Positions 9,783-19,086 of a stretch of DNA of 64,000 nt are shown here, piece after piece; the first letter of the stretch is position 1, and each line of letters opens with the position of its first letter. Both the position numbers and the translations under genes were made by a program. The stretch spans positions 1-64,000 of the forward strand of contig DATJPT010000013.1 of NCBI GenBank assembly GCA_035506275.1, given 5' to 3'. Below the pieces are notes generated by a model. It had not been told where the DNA came from. It was given only the letters and a program-made list of their open reading frames with translations, and made no database searches. The stretch is from Bacteroidota bacterium (GTDB taxonomy: Bacteria; Bacteroidota; Ignavibacteria; UBA10030; UBA8401).

Positions 9783-11654
9783 ATGTATGGCATTACATTT
9801 GAACTTCATGCAGCAAGCGCAATTGCCTATTCACAAATTCCCGGTTGCATCGTGAACAAATTCTTTCGGCCCATCCTGCTTGTCGTTCTGTGCGCCTTCG
9901 CTGCGCACGCGCAGTTCAAGAATTTTATTACGGTCAAGAAGGACAAATTGATGGATGGCGATGCCGAGCTTCGATTCATTTCATTCGACGTCCCAACCCT
10001 CCACTATATCGAGGATTATCTTCCGTTCGGCGGAACCAACCAATGGCGGCTGCCGGATGAATTCGAGATCCGCGATGCGCTCACCGCGGTAAAGCAAATG
10101 GGGGGAAAGGTTGTCCGCATGTATGTCTTTTCGGTCAAGAAGGAAGGGGATACGGTCGAAGTCTTCCACGTCGAGGCTCCGGGAAAATTCAACGAGGAAG
10201 CATTCAAGACATTCGACAAGGTTCTTTCTATAGCGAACGAGCTCGGCGTCAGGCTCATCGTCCCGTTCGTCGACAACTGGCTGTGGTGGGGAGGGCCGAA
10301 AGAGTACGCGGCGTTCCGGGGGAAGGCGCGCGATGCGTTCTGGACCGACCAGCAGCTGATCGGCGACTTTGAGAAGACGATCGAGTTTGTCCTCAACCGC
10401 AAAAACACCGTCACCGGCATCCCCTACAACGAGGACAAGGCTATTCTTGCTTGGGAAACCGGCAACGAGATTGTCGCCCCGTTCTCATGGACGAAAACCG
10501 TCGCCGCATACATCAAGAGCATCGATAAGAATCACCTGGTCATGGAAGGCACTCTGGCGCGGGAAATTTCAGAAGAGGCGCTCAACGACCCGGACCTCGA
10601 CATTCTCTCGACTCATTATTATCACGACGCCAGGGCCGCCGTCAATGACATCGTGAAAAACCGGGAAATGTCAAAAGGGAAGAAGCCGTACCTTGTCGGC
10701 GAGTACGGACTCGTTCCGACGGAAGACATCCGCATGATCACCGACACCGTCATCAACCAGGGGCTTTCGGGAGCGATGATCTGGAGCCTCCGGTTCAGGA
10801 ACCGCGACGGGGGATTTTACAGCCATTACGAATACCAGAATTACGAGGCGTACCGGTGGCCGGGATTTTCTTCCGGCGACTTTTACGACGAGCGGAACGT
10901 CCTCACTCTTTTGCGCGAAAAGGCGCATCAGATCGACGGCACGACGGCGGAGCGGCTTCCGGTTCCCGCCCCTCCCCACTTGCTCGACATCAACGACGTC
11001 GCGGAAATCTCATGGGAGGGGTCGACCGGCGCCGGATCGTATACGGTCGAGCGAAAAGAAGAAAGCGACACGTCATGGACTGTCGCCGCCGCCAACGTCG
11101 ATGAATCCCGGTACCAATACCGTCCCCTCTTCTCCGACGGGTCGGCAGAGATCGGAAAGAAATATTCATACAGGGTGAAGGCAAAAAATGAAACCGGGGA
11201 ATCCGGTTACTCCAACGTTGTCGGCCCGGTCGAGGCAGTCTACAAAACGATCGTTGATGAGATGGAGAATTTCGACAAGGTATTCCAAAAAGACGGCGCG
11301 TTGAAGCTATTGACGCTGGAAGATATCCGGCGCGCGAAAGAAGACCGGAGCCGGCTGGCCGGAAATAACGGAAGCTATATTATCTATACGCTGGAAGGTA
11401 AAGCGGCAAGTGTTCTGGTGGATTATTTTGTCGCAGACACAACAAAGAAGGTCGAAGTACTCGCCTCAAAAGATCTGGAAACGTTCGCGGATCTTGCCAC
11501 ACGCAAAGAAGTATTTCTTTACGGACAGAACGATTACGGATACTTCGATGCCGTGACGCTTGCGGGAACGGAATTTCCGGACGGGACAAAGTACATCAAG
11601 ATCATGCTGGAAGAGGGGGTTCAGATCAGCCGCATCGAAATCCGCTCACGCTGA
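9783..11654 (+). CDS. GH5-like glycoside hydrolase with FN3 and C-terminal beta-sandwich (paralog 1)
   Basis: This is a 623-residue exported protein. The ATG at 9783 has AAGGG ten bases upstream; the in-frame sequence before it looks non-coding. A GTG at 9852 would give a more compact signal peptide but has no ribosome binding site. The leader ends at AHAQ (about residue 44). A clan GH-A TIM barrel of about 340 residues follows, with acid/base Glu229 in WETGNE and nucleophile Glu307 in YLVGEYG. A fibronectin III-like domain (about 389-475) and a beta-sandwich tail complete it. The barrel resembles mannan endo-beta-1,4-mannosidases of GH5; exact subfamily and substrate are not settled. No T9SS tail or lipobox is seen. 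Its paralog follows 39 bases later. Confidence 0.82.
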   Translation: MYGITFELHAASAIAYSQIPGCIVNKFFRPILLVVLCAFAAHAQFKNFITVKKDKLMDGDAELRFISFDVPTLHYIEDYLPFGGTNQWRLPDEFEIRDALTAVKQMGGKVVRMYVFSVKKEGDTVEVFHVEAPGKFNEEAFKTFDKVLSIANELGVRLIVPFVDNWLWWGGPKEYAAFRGKARDAFWTDQQLIGDFEKTIEFVLNRKNTVTGIPYNEDKAILAWETGNEIVAPFSWTKTVAAYIKSIDKNHLVMEGTLAREISEEALNDPDLDILSTHYYHDARAAVNDIVKNREMSKGKKPYLVGEYGLVPTEDIRMITDTVINQGLSGAMIWSLRFRNRDGGFYSHYEYQNYEAYRWPGFSSGDFYDERNVLTLLREKAHQIDGTTAERLPVPAPPHLLDINDVAEISWEGSTGAGSYTVERKEESDTSWTVAAANVDESRYQYRPLFSDGSAEIGKKYSYRVKAKNETGESGYSNVVGPVEAVYKTIVDEMENFDKVFQKDGALKLLTLEDIRRAKEDRSRLAGNNGSYIIYTLEGKAASVLVDYFVADTTKKVEVLASKDLETFADLATRKEVFLYGQNDYGYFDAVTLAGTEFPDGTKYIKIMLEEGVQISRIEIRSR

Positions 11655-11693
11655 TGCCATGGTGCCTCGATGGATGAAAAGAGGGCAAATCGC

Positions 11694-13514
11694 ATGACGG
11701 TTCGTTTCACAATCGCCGCACTCTTTTTGCTCGCTGTTCCTCCCCCACTCCACGCTCAGTTTCAGAACTTCGTCACAACCAAAGGAGACAAGCTCATGGA
11801 CGGAGATCATGAACTCCGGTTTGTCTCCTATAATCTCCCCAACCTCCATTACATTGAAGACAACCAGCAATTCACCGACCCAAATCCGTGGCGCGTCGCA
11901 GACGAGTTCGAAATACGGGACGCTCTTCAGGCGATCATGCAAGCCGGCGGAAAAGTGACCCGGATGTACGTGATCTCGGTCCGAAAAGAAAAGGACCCTC
12001 CGGACCTGATCCGCCATGTTGACGGGCCGGGGATGTTCAACGAAGAGGCGTTTAAGGCGTACGACAAAGTCCTTCAGGTCGCCAACGAAACCGGGATACG
12101 CGTGATCATTCCGCTGGTCGACAACTGGTGGTGGTGGGGCGGGCCGAAGGAGTATGCGGCCTTCCGCGGGAAGAAGAGCGAGGAGTTCTGGACCGATTCT
12201 CTTCTGATCTCCGACTTCAAAAAAACGGTCGAGCACATCGTCAACCGGGTCAATACCTGCACCGGCGTTCCTTTTAAAGAAGACAAAGCAATACTTGGAT
12301 GGGAAACGGGGAACGAGCTTGAACCGACCACCTATGAGTGGACCCGCACGATCGCCGCGTACATCAAAAGCCTCGACAAAAATCATCTCGTCCTCGAAGG
12401 GACGCACAGCAAGTCCGTGAGCGACTCGGCACTTGCAGACCCGAACATTGATGTGGTCTCGACGCATCATTACGTTCCCGCATACCAGATGATCCCGCTC
12501 ATCCTCAGCGCGAGAGAAAAAGCCAAAGGGAAAAAGCCGTACTTCATCGGCGAGTTTGGTTCTCTGCCCATCGACAGCATCAGGTGCGTGCTCGATACGG
12601 TGATCTCTTCCGGAATTGCCGGCATAATGATCTGGGATATGCGGCAGCACAACCGCGACGGAGGTTTTTACTATCATGGTTTTTCGTACCGCTGGCCTGG
12701 TTTCGGCTATGGCGCGCATGGAGAAGAGATCGACGTCATCAATCTGATGAGAGAAAAAGCATACAAGATCAATGGCCTCCCCGAGCCGCCGCTTCCGCCC
12801 CCTTTGCTTCCAACGCCCCTTCCAATCGAATCCCCATACAGGATTTCCTGGCAAGGTTCGACGGGGGCAACATCGTATATTATAGAGCGAAGGCCCACCG
12901 GACGGATCTTTTGGTGGCAATGGGATGTGATTGATTCAAATGCGAGCGATGCCAATATCGGGTATCGTCCACTTTATTCCGACAATTCGGTCGAACTAGG
13001 CAAAAAATACGTCTACCGGTTCATCGCAAAAAATACATCGGGGGTGTCCGAGCCATCCGAGCCGACCAACGCCGTCGTTGCATCGAACCGGATGATGATC
13101 GATGAATTCGAGAACGATGCAAACTTCTATGCAAGAAGCGGCGATTTGAAATTTCTTCGCGGCGGGGGGACGATCAGAAGCAAGGAGGATCCGAGTCTCG
13201 TTCAAGGTCATGACGGCGATTTTATCATTTACAGGTTGCCTGAACGCATCGATTCTTTGTATCTTGATGTGTTCTATACGACCGCCACGCGTGACAGCAC
13301 GATCGAATTTTCCGCCGGGGCAACCGCGGAAAATTTCTCGCCGGCCGCAGCGAGCAAAGAAGTCTATGAACCGTATTCCAATCATTATGGATTTTACGCC
13401 GCTGGACGTTACATCCTCCGAAATATTCCTCCGGAAGACCGGTTCATAAAGATCGATCTTGCCAACGGCGTCGCGTTGGCGAGGATTGAGATCTCGTACG
13501 GCAGCGTTCAGTAG
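11694..13514 (+). CDS. GH5-like glycoside hydrolase with FN3 and C-terminal beta-sandwich (paralog 2)
   Basis: This 606-residue exported protein is a tandem duplicate of the preceding gene with the same order of domains. The ATG at 11694 is preferred over 11670 because GAGGG lies eight bases upstream and the hydrophobic leader begins there, ending in PLHAQ. The acid/base is Glu208 in WETGNE and the nucleophile Glu287 in YFIGEFG. Most barrel segments match paralog 1, but the linker before the FN3 domain is expanded and proline-rich (PEPPLPPPLLPTPLP). The role is probably beta-mannan backbone cleavage; divergence between the copies may separate endo- and exo-acting or galactose-tolerant forms (inference). 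Confidence 0.82.
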   Translation: MTVRFTIAALFLLAVPPPLHAQFQNFVTTKGDKLMDGDHELRFVSYNLPNLHYIEDNQQFTDPNPWRVADEFEIRDALQAIMQAGGKVTRMYVISVRKEKDPPDLIRHVDGPGMFNEEAFKAYDKVLQVANETGIRVIIPLVDNWWWWGGPKEYAAFRGKKSEEFWTDSLLISDFKKTVEHIVNRVNTCTGVPFKEDKAILGWETGNELEPTTYEWTRTIAAYIKSLDKNHLVLEGTHSKSVSDSALADPNIDVVSTHHYVPAYQMIPLILSAREKAKGKKPYFIGEFGSLPIDSIRCVLDTVISSGIAGIMIWDMRQHNRDGGFYYHGFSYRWPGFGYGAHGEEIDVINLMREKAYKINGLPEPPLPPPLLPTPLPIESPYRISWQGSTGATSYIIERRPTGRIFWWQWDVIDSNASDANIGYRPLYSDNSVELGKKYVYRFIAKNTSGVSEPSEPTNAVVASNRMMIDEFENDANFYARSGDLKFLRGGGTIRSKEDPSLVQGHDGDFIIYRLPERIDSLYLDVFYTTATRDSTIEFSAGATAENFSPAAASKEVYEPYSNHYGFYAAGRYILRNIPPEDRFIKIDLANGVALARIEISYGSVQ

Positions 13515-13607
13515 CGCGCTCGTCATTCACGACACAGCGGCAATGAAGCGTTTTGATTCTCCAATTCCAACAGAGGCTACGACAACAACATCGACAAGGA
13601 ATAACAC

Positions 13608-15284
13608 ATGGAAGCAATCGGACTGTCGTTCATCGATTGGGTGATCATCATCATTTATTTCGGTTTCGTTCTGGGGATCGGAATGTATCTCCGGAAGTAT
13701 ACCCGCAGCCAGGAGGATTTTTTCCTTGCCGGAAGAAAAAATTCCGTCTGGGTCGCCGGGCTTGCATTTCTGTCGGCGAACCTCGGCGCTCTCGAGTTGC
13801 TCGGGATGACCGGCAATACCTTCAAGTACGGCATGTATGTCGCGCACTTTTACTGGATCGGCGCCATCCCGGCAATGCTCTTCCTCGGCGTTTACATGAT
13901 GCCCTTCTATTACAGCAGCAAGATCAATTCCGTCCCCGGCTACCTGAAGCTCCGCTTCGACGAAAAGACCCGCGTGCTCAACGGCATCGCGTTTGCCATC
14001 ATGACGCTCCTCGTGTCGGGCATCAACCTCTACGCGATGGCGCTTGTCCTTCACACCTTCCTCGGCTGGAATTGGGATGTGAGCATGTGGGCATCGGCCG
14101 TCACCGTGGCAGCCTATGTGTCGCTCAGCGGACTGATGTCGGCGATCTTCACCGAGATCATTCAATTCTTCCTGATCTGGTTCGGACTCTTCCTCGTCTC
14201 GATCCTCGGCATTATCGAGATCGGAAGCCTAAAAGAGATCATGGCGAGGATCAACGCGTACAGCGCGCACGTCTCTTTCACCACGCTCTGGTCGACGTCG
14301 GCCGACCCGACGCAGAATGGAATGTTCATCAGTTGGGGGGGCATCGTTCTGGGATTGGGATTCGTCCTGTCGTTCGGCTATTGGACGACCGACTTCCTGG
14401 TGGTGCAGCGCGCTTTTTCTGCAAAGGACCTGCGCACTGCACGCTTGACGCCGATCTTGGCATCGTTCTTTAAGATGGCGCTGCCGTTCATCGTCATCCT
14501 CACCGGACTCATCGCCATCGCATTATCGATCGATCCGCACAGCGGCTTCAAATTGCTGCAGGACGGCGGGCAGGTCAATTATGACTCGGCCCTTCCATTG
14601 CTGATCGCGCGCTACTATCCGGCAGGGCTCGTTGGACTCGGCGTCACCGCATTGCTCGCCGGTTTCATGGCCGGCCAGGCGGGAAACGTGAGCGCCTTCA
14701 ATACGGTGTGGACCTACGACATTTACAAATCGGTGCTCAACAAAAATGCCTCCGATGCCCATCTCCTATGGATGGGACGCGTTTCGACCATCGTCGGCGT
14801 CATCATTTCTTTGATCACGGCGTACTGGGCGAAAAGCTTTCCGAGTATCATGGATTATATGCAGGCAATTTTTTCGTGGGTCAACGCGCCGCTCTTTGCC
14901 ACGATGCTCCTCGGCATGTTCATCTGGTGGATCACCCCGGCGGGAGCTTTCTGGGGATTGGTCTCCGGCATGTCGTCCTCCTTTCTCATGTATCTCGCGG
15001 TGAAGTTCCACTGGTTCTCGGAAAGCTACCTCACCCTTTCAAGCGTGCAGAGCGACATGGCGGCGAATTTCTGGCGCGCCTGGTGGGCATGGGTCATCTG
15101 TGCGGCGGTCACGGTCGGCGTCAGCCTATTCACAAAAAAGAGACCGAAAGAAGAGCTGGTCGGGCTCGTCAAGGGACTGACGGAGGAGAACTTCGATAAA
15201 CATCTCCCGTTCACAAAACGGCCCGAGTTTTATGCCCTGATTTCGCTTATCGTCCTTATCGTGTTAAACGTCCTATTCTGGTGA
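13608..15284 (+). CDS. Sodium:solute symporter, SGLT-like (SSS family)
   Basis: This 558-residue inner-membrane protein has the N-terminal SSS signature RSQEDFFLAGRKNSVW and many hydrophobic helices. A clear ribosome binding site (AAGGA, seven bases) precedes the ATG. It is distinct from the first symporter in this locus and closer to SGLT-type sugar transporters. It is followed 15 bases later by a 71-residue membrane protein and then by galT and an alpha-galactosidase. Galactose or a galactosylated manno-oligosaccharide is therefore a reasonable substrate, though not provable here. Confidence 0.9.
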   Translation: MEAIGLSFIDWVIIIIYFGFVLGIGMYLRKYTRSQEDFFLAGRKNSVWVAGLAFLSANLGALELLGMTGNTFKYGMYVAHFYWIGAIPAMLFLGVYMMPFYYSSKINSVPGYLKLRFDEKTRVLNGIAFAIMTLLVSGINLYAMALVLHTFLGWNWDVSMWASAVTVAAYVSLSGLMSAIFTEIIQFFLIWFGLFLVSILGIIEIGSLKEIMARINAYSAHVSFTTLWSTSADPTQNGMFISWGGIVLGLGFVLSFGYWTTDFLVVQRAFSAKDLRTARLTPILASFFKMALPFIVILTGLIAIALSIDPHSGFKLLQDGGQVNYDSALPLLIARYYPAGLVGLGVTALLAGFMAGQAGNVSAFNTVWTYDIYKSVLNKNASDAHLLWMGRVSTIVGVIISLITAYWAKSFPSIMDYMQAIFSWVNAPLFATMLLGMFIWWITPAGAFWGLVSGMSSSFLMYLAVKFHWFSESYLTLSSVQSDMAANFWRAWWAWVICAAVTVGVSLFTKKRPKEELVGLVKGLTEENFDKHLPFTKRPEFYALISLIVLIVLNVLFW

Positions 15285-15299
15285 TAAAGGAGAATTGTC

Positions 15300-15515
15300 A
15301 TGCCTGAACCTCAAATGAAACCGATCTGGTATTTTGTCGGATTGATCCTGCTGGTCATGGGAACCCTCATTTTATTGAGCGGAATCTATCATCTCATCAG
15401 CCCGCCGGCAGTCAAAACCGTGCTGGCGGAAATCCATCCCGACGTCTGGTGGGGAGCGCTGATGATCCTCTTCGGCGGGACGCTCTATTTGAAGACCCGA
15501 ACACCGTCCGCATAA
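15300..15515 (+). CDS. Small two-helix membrane protein of unknown function
   Basis: This 71-residue protein has two hydrophobic segments (about 10-32 and 48-66) around a short polar loop containing EIHPDVWWG. It has a strong ribosome binding site (AAGGAG, about six bases) and starts 15 bases after the symporter stop, so it is very likely translated with it. No family is recognised. Small membrane proteins paired with symporters can be accessory subunits; that is only suggested by position. Confidence 0.7.
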   Translation: MPEPQMKPIWYFVGLILLVMGTLILLSGIYHLISPPAVKTVLAEIHPDVWWGALMILFGGTLYLKTRTPSA

Positions 15516-15566
15516 CCGGCGGGGAACGGCGCAGAACAAATCCCGGAATCAGTATTCTCAACGATC

Positions 15567-16634
15567 ATGAAAGCGAAAGACACCGAATCGGCGAAGCATC
15601 CTCACCGGCGAAAAAATATTCTCACCGGTGAATGGATCCTCGTATCCCCCCATCGGACACAGCGTCCATGGCAAGGAGAGATCTCCGCGACCGGAGGAGA
15701 GGCGCGTCCCGCGTATGACCCGCAATGTTATTTATGTCCCGGCAATAAGCGGGCAAACGGCGAGACGAATCCCCATTACAAGGACACGTACGTTTTCACC
15801 AACGATTTTTCGGCGCTCTTAGCCGATACGCCTCCTCTGCAGCGAAACATCGGCGGCCTCTTGATGGCAACAACGGAAAGAGGGATCTGCCGTGTCGTCA
15901 ATTTTTCTCCCCGGCACGATCTGACGCTTGCCGAGATGGACGAACGGGAAATCGCGAAGGTCGTTACGGTATGGCAGGACGAATTCAGATCGCTCGGCGC
16001 CGAGCGGCACATCAACCATGTGCAGATCTTCGAGAACAAGGGCTCGATGATGGGGAACAGCAATCCCCATCCGCACGGGCAGATCTGGGCGCAGGAAAGC
16101 ATCCCTCGCGAGGCCGCGAAAGAGCTCCAGCAATTCAAGCGGTACTACGCGAAAAAGAAAAAAAGTCTCCTCGCCGATTATTGTACGCTAGAGCTTCGCC
16201 TGAAAGAGAGGATCGTCTACGACAACGGAACCTTCACGGTGCTTGTGCCGTTCTGGGCGGTCTGGCCCTACGAAACGATGATCGTGCCGAAACGGAAAAT
16301 AGCGAACATCCTCCGCTTTTCCGAAAAAGAAAAAAAGGATTTCGCCAACGCATTAAAAACGATCACGAGCAAGTACGACAATATGTTCAAAATCTCGTTC
16401 CCCTATTCGGCCGGGATGCATCAGGCGCCCACGGACGGGAAGAAACACGACGAATGGCATTTTCACATGCATTTTTATCCCCCCCTCCTCCGCTCGGCGA
16501 CCGTGAAAAAATTCATGGTCGGATACGAGATGCTCGCCGAACCGCAACGGGATATCACCCCGGAACAGAGCGCCGCGATACTACGGGGTTTGCCGAACGT
16601 TCACTACAAAACAGCAAAAGCGAATGGCCTATGA
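15567..16634 (+). CDS. galT: Galactose-1-phosphate uridylyltransferase
   Basis: This 355-residue cytoplasmic enzyme of the Leloir pathway transfers UMP between UDP-glucose and galactose-1-phosphate. The zinc-site cysteines appear in CYLCPGN (C54, C57), and the HIT-type active site NPHPHGQIW has the likely nucleophile His170. The N-terminal LTGEWILVSPHRTQRPWQG block is characteristic. The stop overlaps the start of the GH27 gene (ATGA), which ties galactose release to its use. No galK or certain galE is visible in the window. Confidence 0.95.
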   Translation: MKAKDTESAKHPHRRKNILTGEWILVSPHRTQRPWQGEISATGGEARPAYDPQCYLCPGNKRANGETNPHYKDTYVFTNDFSALLADTPPLQRNIGGLLMATTERGICRVVNFSPRHDLTLAEMDEREIAKVVTVWQDEFRSLGAERHINHVQIFENKGSMMGNSNPHPHGQIWAQESIPREAAKELQQFKRYYAKKKKSLLADYCTLELRLKERIVYDNGTFTVLVPFWAVWPYETMIVPKRKIANILRFSEKEKKDFANALKTITSKYDNMFKISFPYSAGMHQAPTDGKKHDEWHFHMHFYPPLLRSATVKKFMVGYEMLAEPQRDITPEQSAAILRGLPNVHYKTAKANGL

Positions 16635-17845
16635 GAACATCAACGAAAGTCGCCGCCTTCCTCATTCTCATAATTGCTACGGCCTCATATGGTCAGAAAT
16701 TTCAGAACCTGGCGCTCACTCCGCCGATGGGATGGAACAGCTGGAACAGGTTCGGATGCAACGTGGATGAAAAGATGATCCGTGACATGGCCGATGCCAT
16801 GGTCTCCAGCGGAATGAGGGACGCCGGCTATCAGTACATCGTCATCGACGACTGCTGGCACGGGGGACGCGACAGCCTCGGCTTCGTCTTCCCCGATCCG
16901 GAGCGCTTCCCCTCCGGCATGAAAGCGCTCGCCGATTACGTCCATTCGAAAGGACTGAAGTTCGGCCTCTACTCCTGCGCCGGCGACAAGACGTGCGCCG
17001 GAAGAACTGGCAGCCGTGGCCGCGAATACCAGGACGCTCTCACGTACGCAAAATGGGGAGTCGATTATTTGAAGTATGACTGGTGCAACACCGACGGATT
17101 GAACTCCATCGGGGCGTACACTACAATGAGGAACGCGCTCTATGCCGCGGGAAGGCCGATCGTCTTCAGCCTGTGCGAATGGGGGGACACAAAATCGTGG
17201 GAGTGGGCGAAGGACGTCGGCCATCTTTGGAGGATCACCGGCGACATCACAAATTGCTTCGACTGCACGGACGATCATCACGGCACCTGGACGGCGTGGG
17301 GAGTGATGAAGATCCCCGAGATGCGCAAGGACATCCGAAAGTATGCCGGGCCCGGACATTGGAACGACCCCGACATGCTCGAAGTCGGAAACGGCATGTC
17401 GGTCAGCGAAGACCGGTCGCACTTCTCTCTCTGGTGTATGATGGCCGCACCTCTTATCGCCGGCAACGACCTGCGCGCGATGAGCAGAGAGACGAACGAA
17501 ATCCTCACCAACCGCGAAGTCCTCGACATCGACCAGGACTCCCTCGGCGTTCAGGGATACCGCTACGACACGAGGGACAGCATCGAAATCTGGGTGAAAC
17601 CGCTTGCGCACGGCGATTGGGCAGTTTGCTTCCTCAATCGTTCCAAAACGGCTCGAAAACTCGATTTCGACTGGTCAAAAAATGTCATCGCTGACGACCT
17701 GTCGAAAAGAACGATGAACACCAACGAAACCGTTTACAACATTCGCGACCTTTGGCAGAAGAAAGCACTCGGCGACACAAAAAAGAATACGTCGTCCGAT
17801 CTGGCGTCGCATGATGTTCTCGTTGTCAGGCTGACGCCGCAGTGA
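16631..17845 (+). CDS. Alpha-galactosidase (GH27)
   Basis: This 404-residue exported enzyme starts at the ATG that overlaps the galT stop; the open frame upstream of it is only a shadow of galT. The leader ends near SYGQ (residue 22), followed by LTPPMGWNSWNRF, the hallmark start of GH27. The nucleophile is D150 in YLKYDWCN and the acid/base D205 in WRITGDI. It removes alpha-1,6-galactose from galactomannan or its oligosaccharides, probably in the periplasm. The pairing with galT and the mannanases defines a galactomannan route. Confidence 0.95.
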   Translation: MRTSTKVAAFLILIIATASYGQKFQNLALTPPMGWNSWNRFGCNVDEKMIRDMADAMVSSGMRDAGYQYIVIDDCWHGGRDSLGFVFPDPERFPSGMKALADYVHSKGLKFGLYSCAGDKTCAGRTGSRGREYQDALTYAKWGVDYLKYDWCNTDGLNSIGAYTTMRNALYAAGRPIVFSLCEWGDTKSWEWAKDVGHLWRITGDITNCFDCTDDHHGTWTAWGVMKIPEMRKDIRKYAGPGHWNDPDMLEVGNGMSVSEDRSHFSLWCMMAAPLIAGNDLRAMSRETNEILTNREVLDIDQDSLGVQGYRYDTRDSIEIWVKPLAHGDWAVCFLNRSKTARKLDFDWSKNVIADDLSKRTMNTNETVYNIRDLWQKKALGDTKKNTSSDLASHDVLVVRLTPQ

Positions 17846-17942
17846 CACATCACACTGAGGAAATCCTGATCTGAGAAACCGGCAGGATCTTGGCAAAGAA
17901 GTTCTTGGATTCACTTTCATCATTACCTTGATCGGCACCACT

Positions 17943-19019
17943 ATGAAAAATATTGCTGTATTATTCGTCGTCTCATTCGTCCTTCTCTGCCCGGCGGCCG
18001 GGAATGCTCAGCCGCCAAAAGAGAAGAGTATGTATTACGACTGGCTGAACACGCGCGACGTCAACAGACCGTTCAACGACCCGAATGCGAAAAAGCTCCC
18101 TCTCATTCGTGTGCGCGGGAACAGGTTTGTTAACGCGAACGGAGATACCGTACTCTTCCGCGGCATCGCCATCGCGGACCCGGACAAGCTCGACCAGCAG
18201 GGACGCTGGAACAAAGACCTTTTCCTGAAGCTCAAGGACTACGGAGCGATGATCGTACGAATTCCGGTCCATCCGGCCGCCTGGCGCATGCGCACACCGG
18301 AAAAGTATCTTCTGCTCCTCGACCAGGCCGTAGAATGGTGCAGCGACCTCGGGATGTACATCGACCTCGACTGGCACTCGATCGGCAACCTCGGCATGGA
18401 GTTGTTTCAGGACCCCGAATACGTGACGACAAAAAAAGAAACGTATGAGTTCTGGCGCACGATGTCGGTCCACTTCAAAGGAAACAATACCATTGCCTTC
18501 TATGAACTCTTCAACGAACCGACGCTCTACAACGGGCAGCTCGGAAGCATGTCATGGAGCGAATGGAAGAAGATCAACGAAAACATCATTCATCTCATCC
18601 GCGCCTACGATACGGAAAAGATCCCACTTGTGGCGGGATTCGATTGGGCGTATGACCTGACGCCGCTGCACGTCGAACCGATCGAAGCGGAAGGGATCGG
18701 CTACGTGACACACCCGTATCCCCACAAGCGCTCGAAGCCGTACGTACCGAAATGGGATGAAGATTTCGGGTTCGCCGCAGGTACGTACCCCGTCGTGGCA
18801 ACGGAATTCGGTTTCGTTTTAGGGGGAGAGGGAATGGCGGAGAACGGCGAGTATGGAAAAGAGATCATTCATTATCTTGAGTCACGGGGGATGAGCTGGA
18901 TGGGATGGGTCTTCGATACCGAATGGTATCCGAGACTCGTGCAATCGTGGGAACCGTTCAAGCTCACCGAAAGCGGAGAGTTCTTCAAGCAAGCGCTGCA
19001 CGGGAAGATTCCGCAATGA
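17943..19019 (+). CDS. GH5 family endoglycanase (cellulase/mannanase type)
   Basis: This 358-residue exported protein has a leader ending around AGNAQ (residue 22). The ATG at 17943 is used because the TTG 15 bases upstream adds nothing recognisable. It has a GH5 cellulase-type barrel: VLFRGIAIADP, MIVRIPVHPAAW, the acid/base in ELFNEPTLYNG and the nucleophile in VATEFGF. It is much shorter than the two tandem GH5 proteins and not closely similar to them. Beta-1,4-glucan or glucomannan is the likely target. Confidence 0.86.
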   Translation: MKNIAVLFVVSFVLLCPAAGNAQPPKEKSMYYDWLNTRDVNRPFNDPNAKKLPLIRVRGNRFVNANGDTVLFRGIAIADPDKLDQQGRWNKDLFLKLKDYGAMIVRIPVHPAAWRMRTPEKYLLLLDQAVEWCSDLGMYIDLDWHSIGNLGMELFQDPEYVTTKKETYEFWRTMSVHFKGNNTIAFYELFNEPTLYNGQLGSMSWSEWKKINENIIHLIRAYDTEKIPLVAGFDWAYDLTPLHVEPIEAEGIGYVTHPYPHKRSKPYVPKWDEDFGFAAGTYPVVATEFGFVLGGEGMAENGEYGKEIIHYLESRGMSWMGWVFDTEWYPRLVQSWEPFKLTESGEFFKQALHGKIPQ

Positions 19020-19086
19020 TGCGCCGTGAAGAGAAGACCGCCGAAATCAGAAAATTGCGCTAGCCATTCAAATAAAGGAGAACGCG

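Noticed and set aside
15971..16630. N-terminal extension of the GH27 protein
   Set aside because: It lies entirely over galT in another frame, and the signal peptide begins at 16631.
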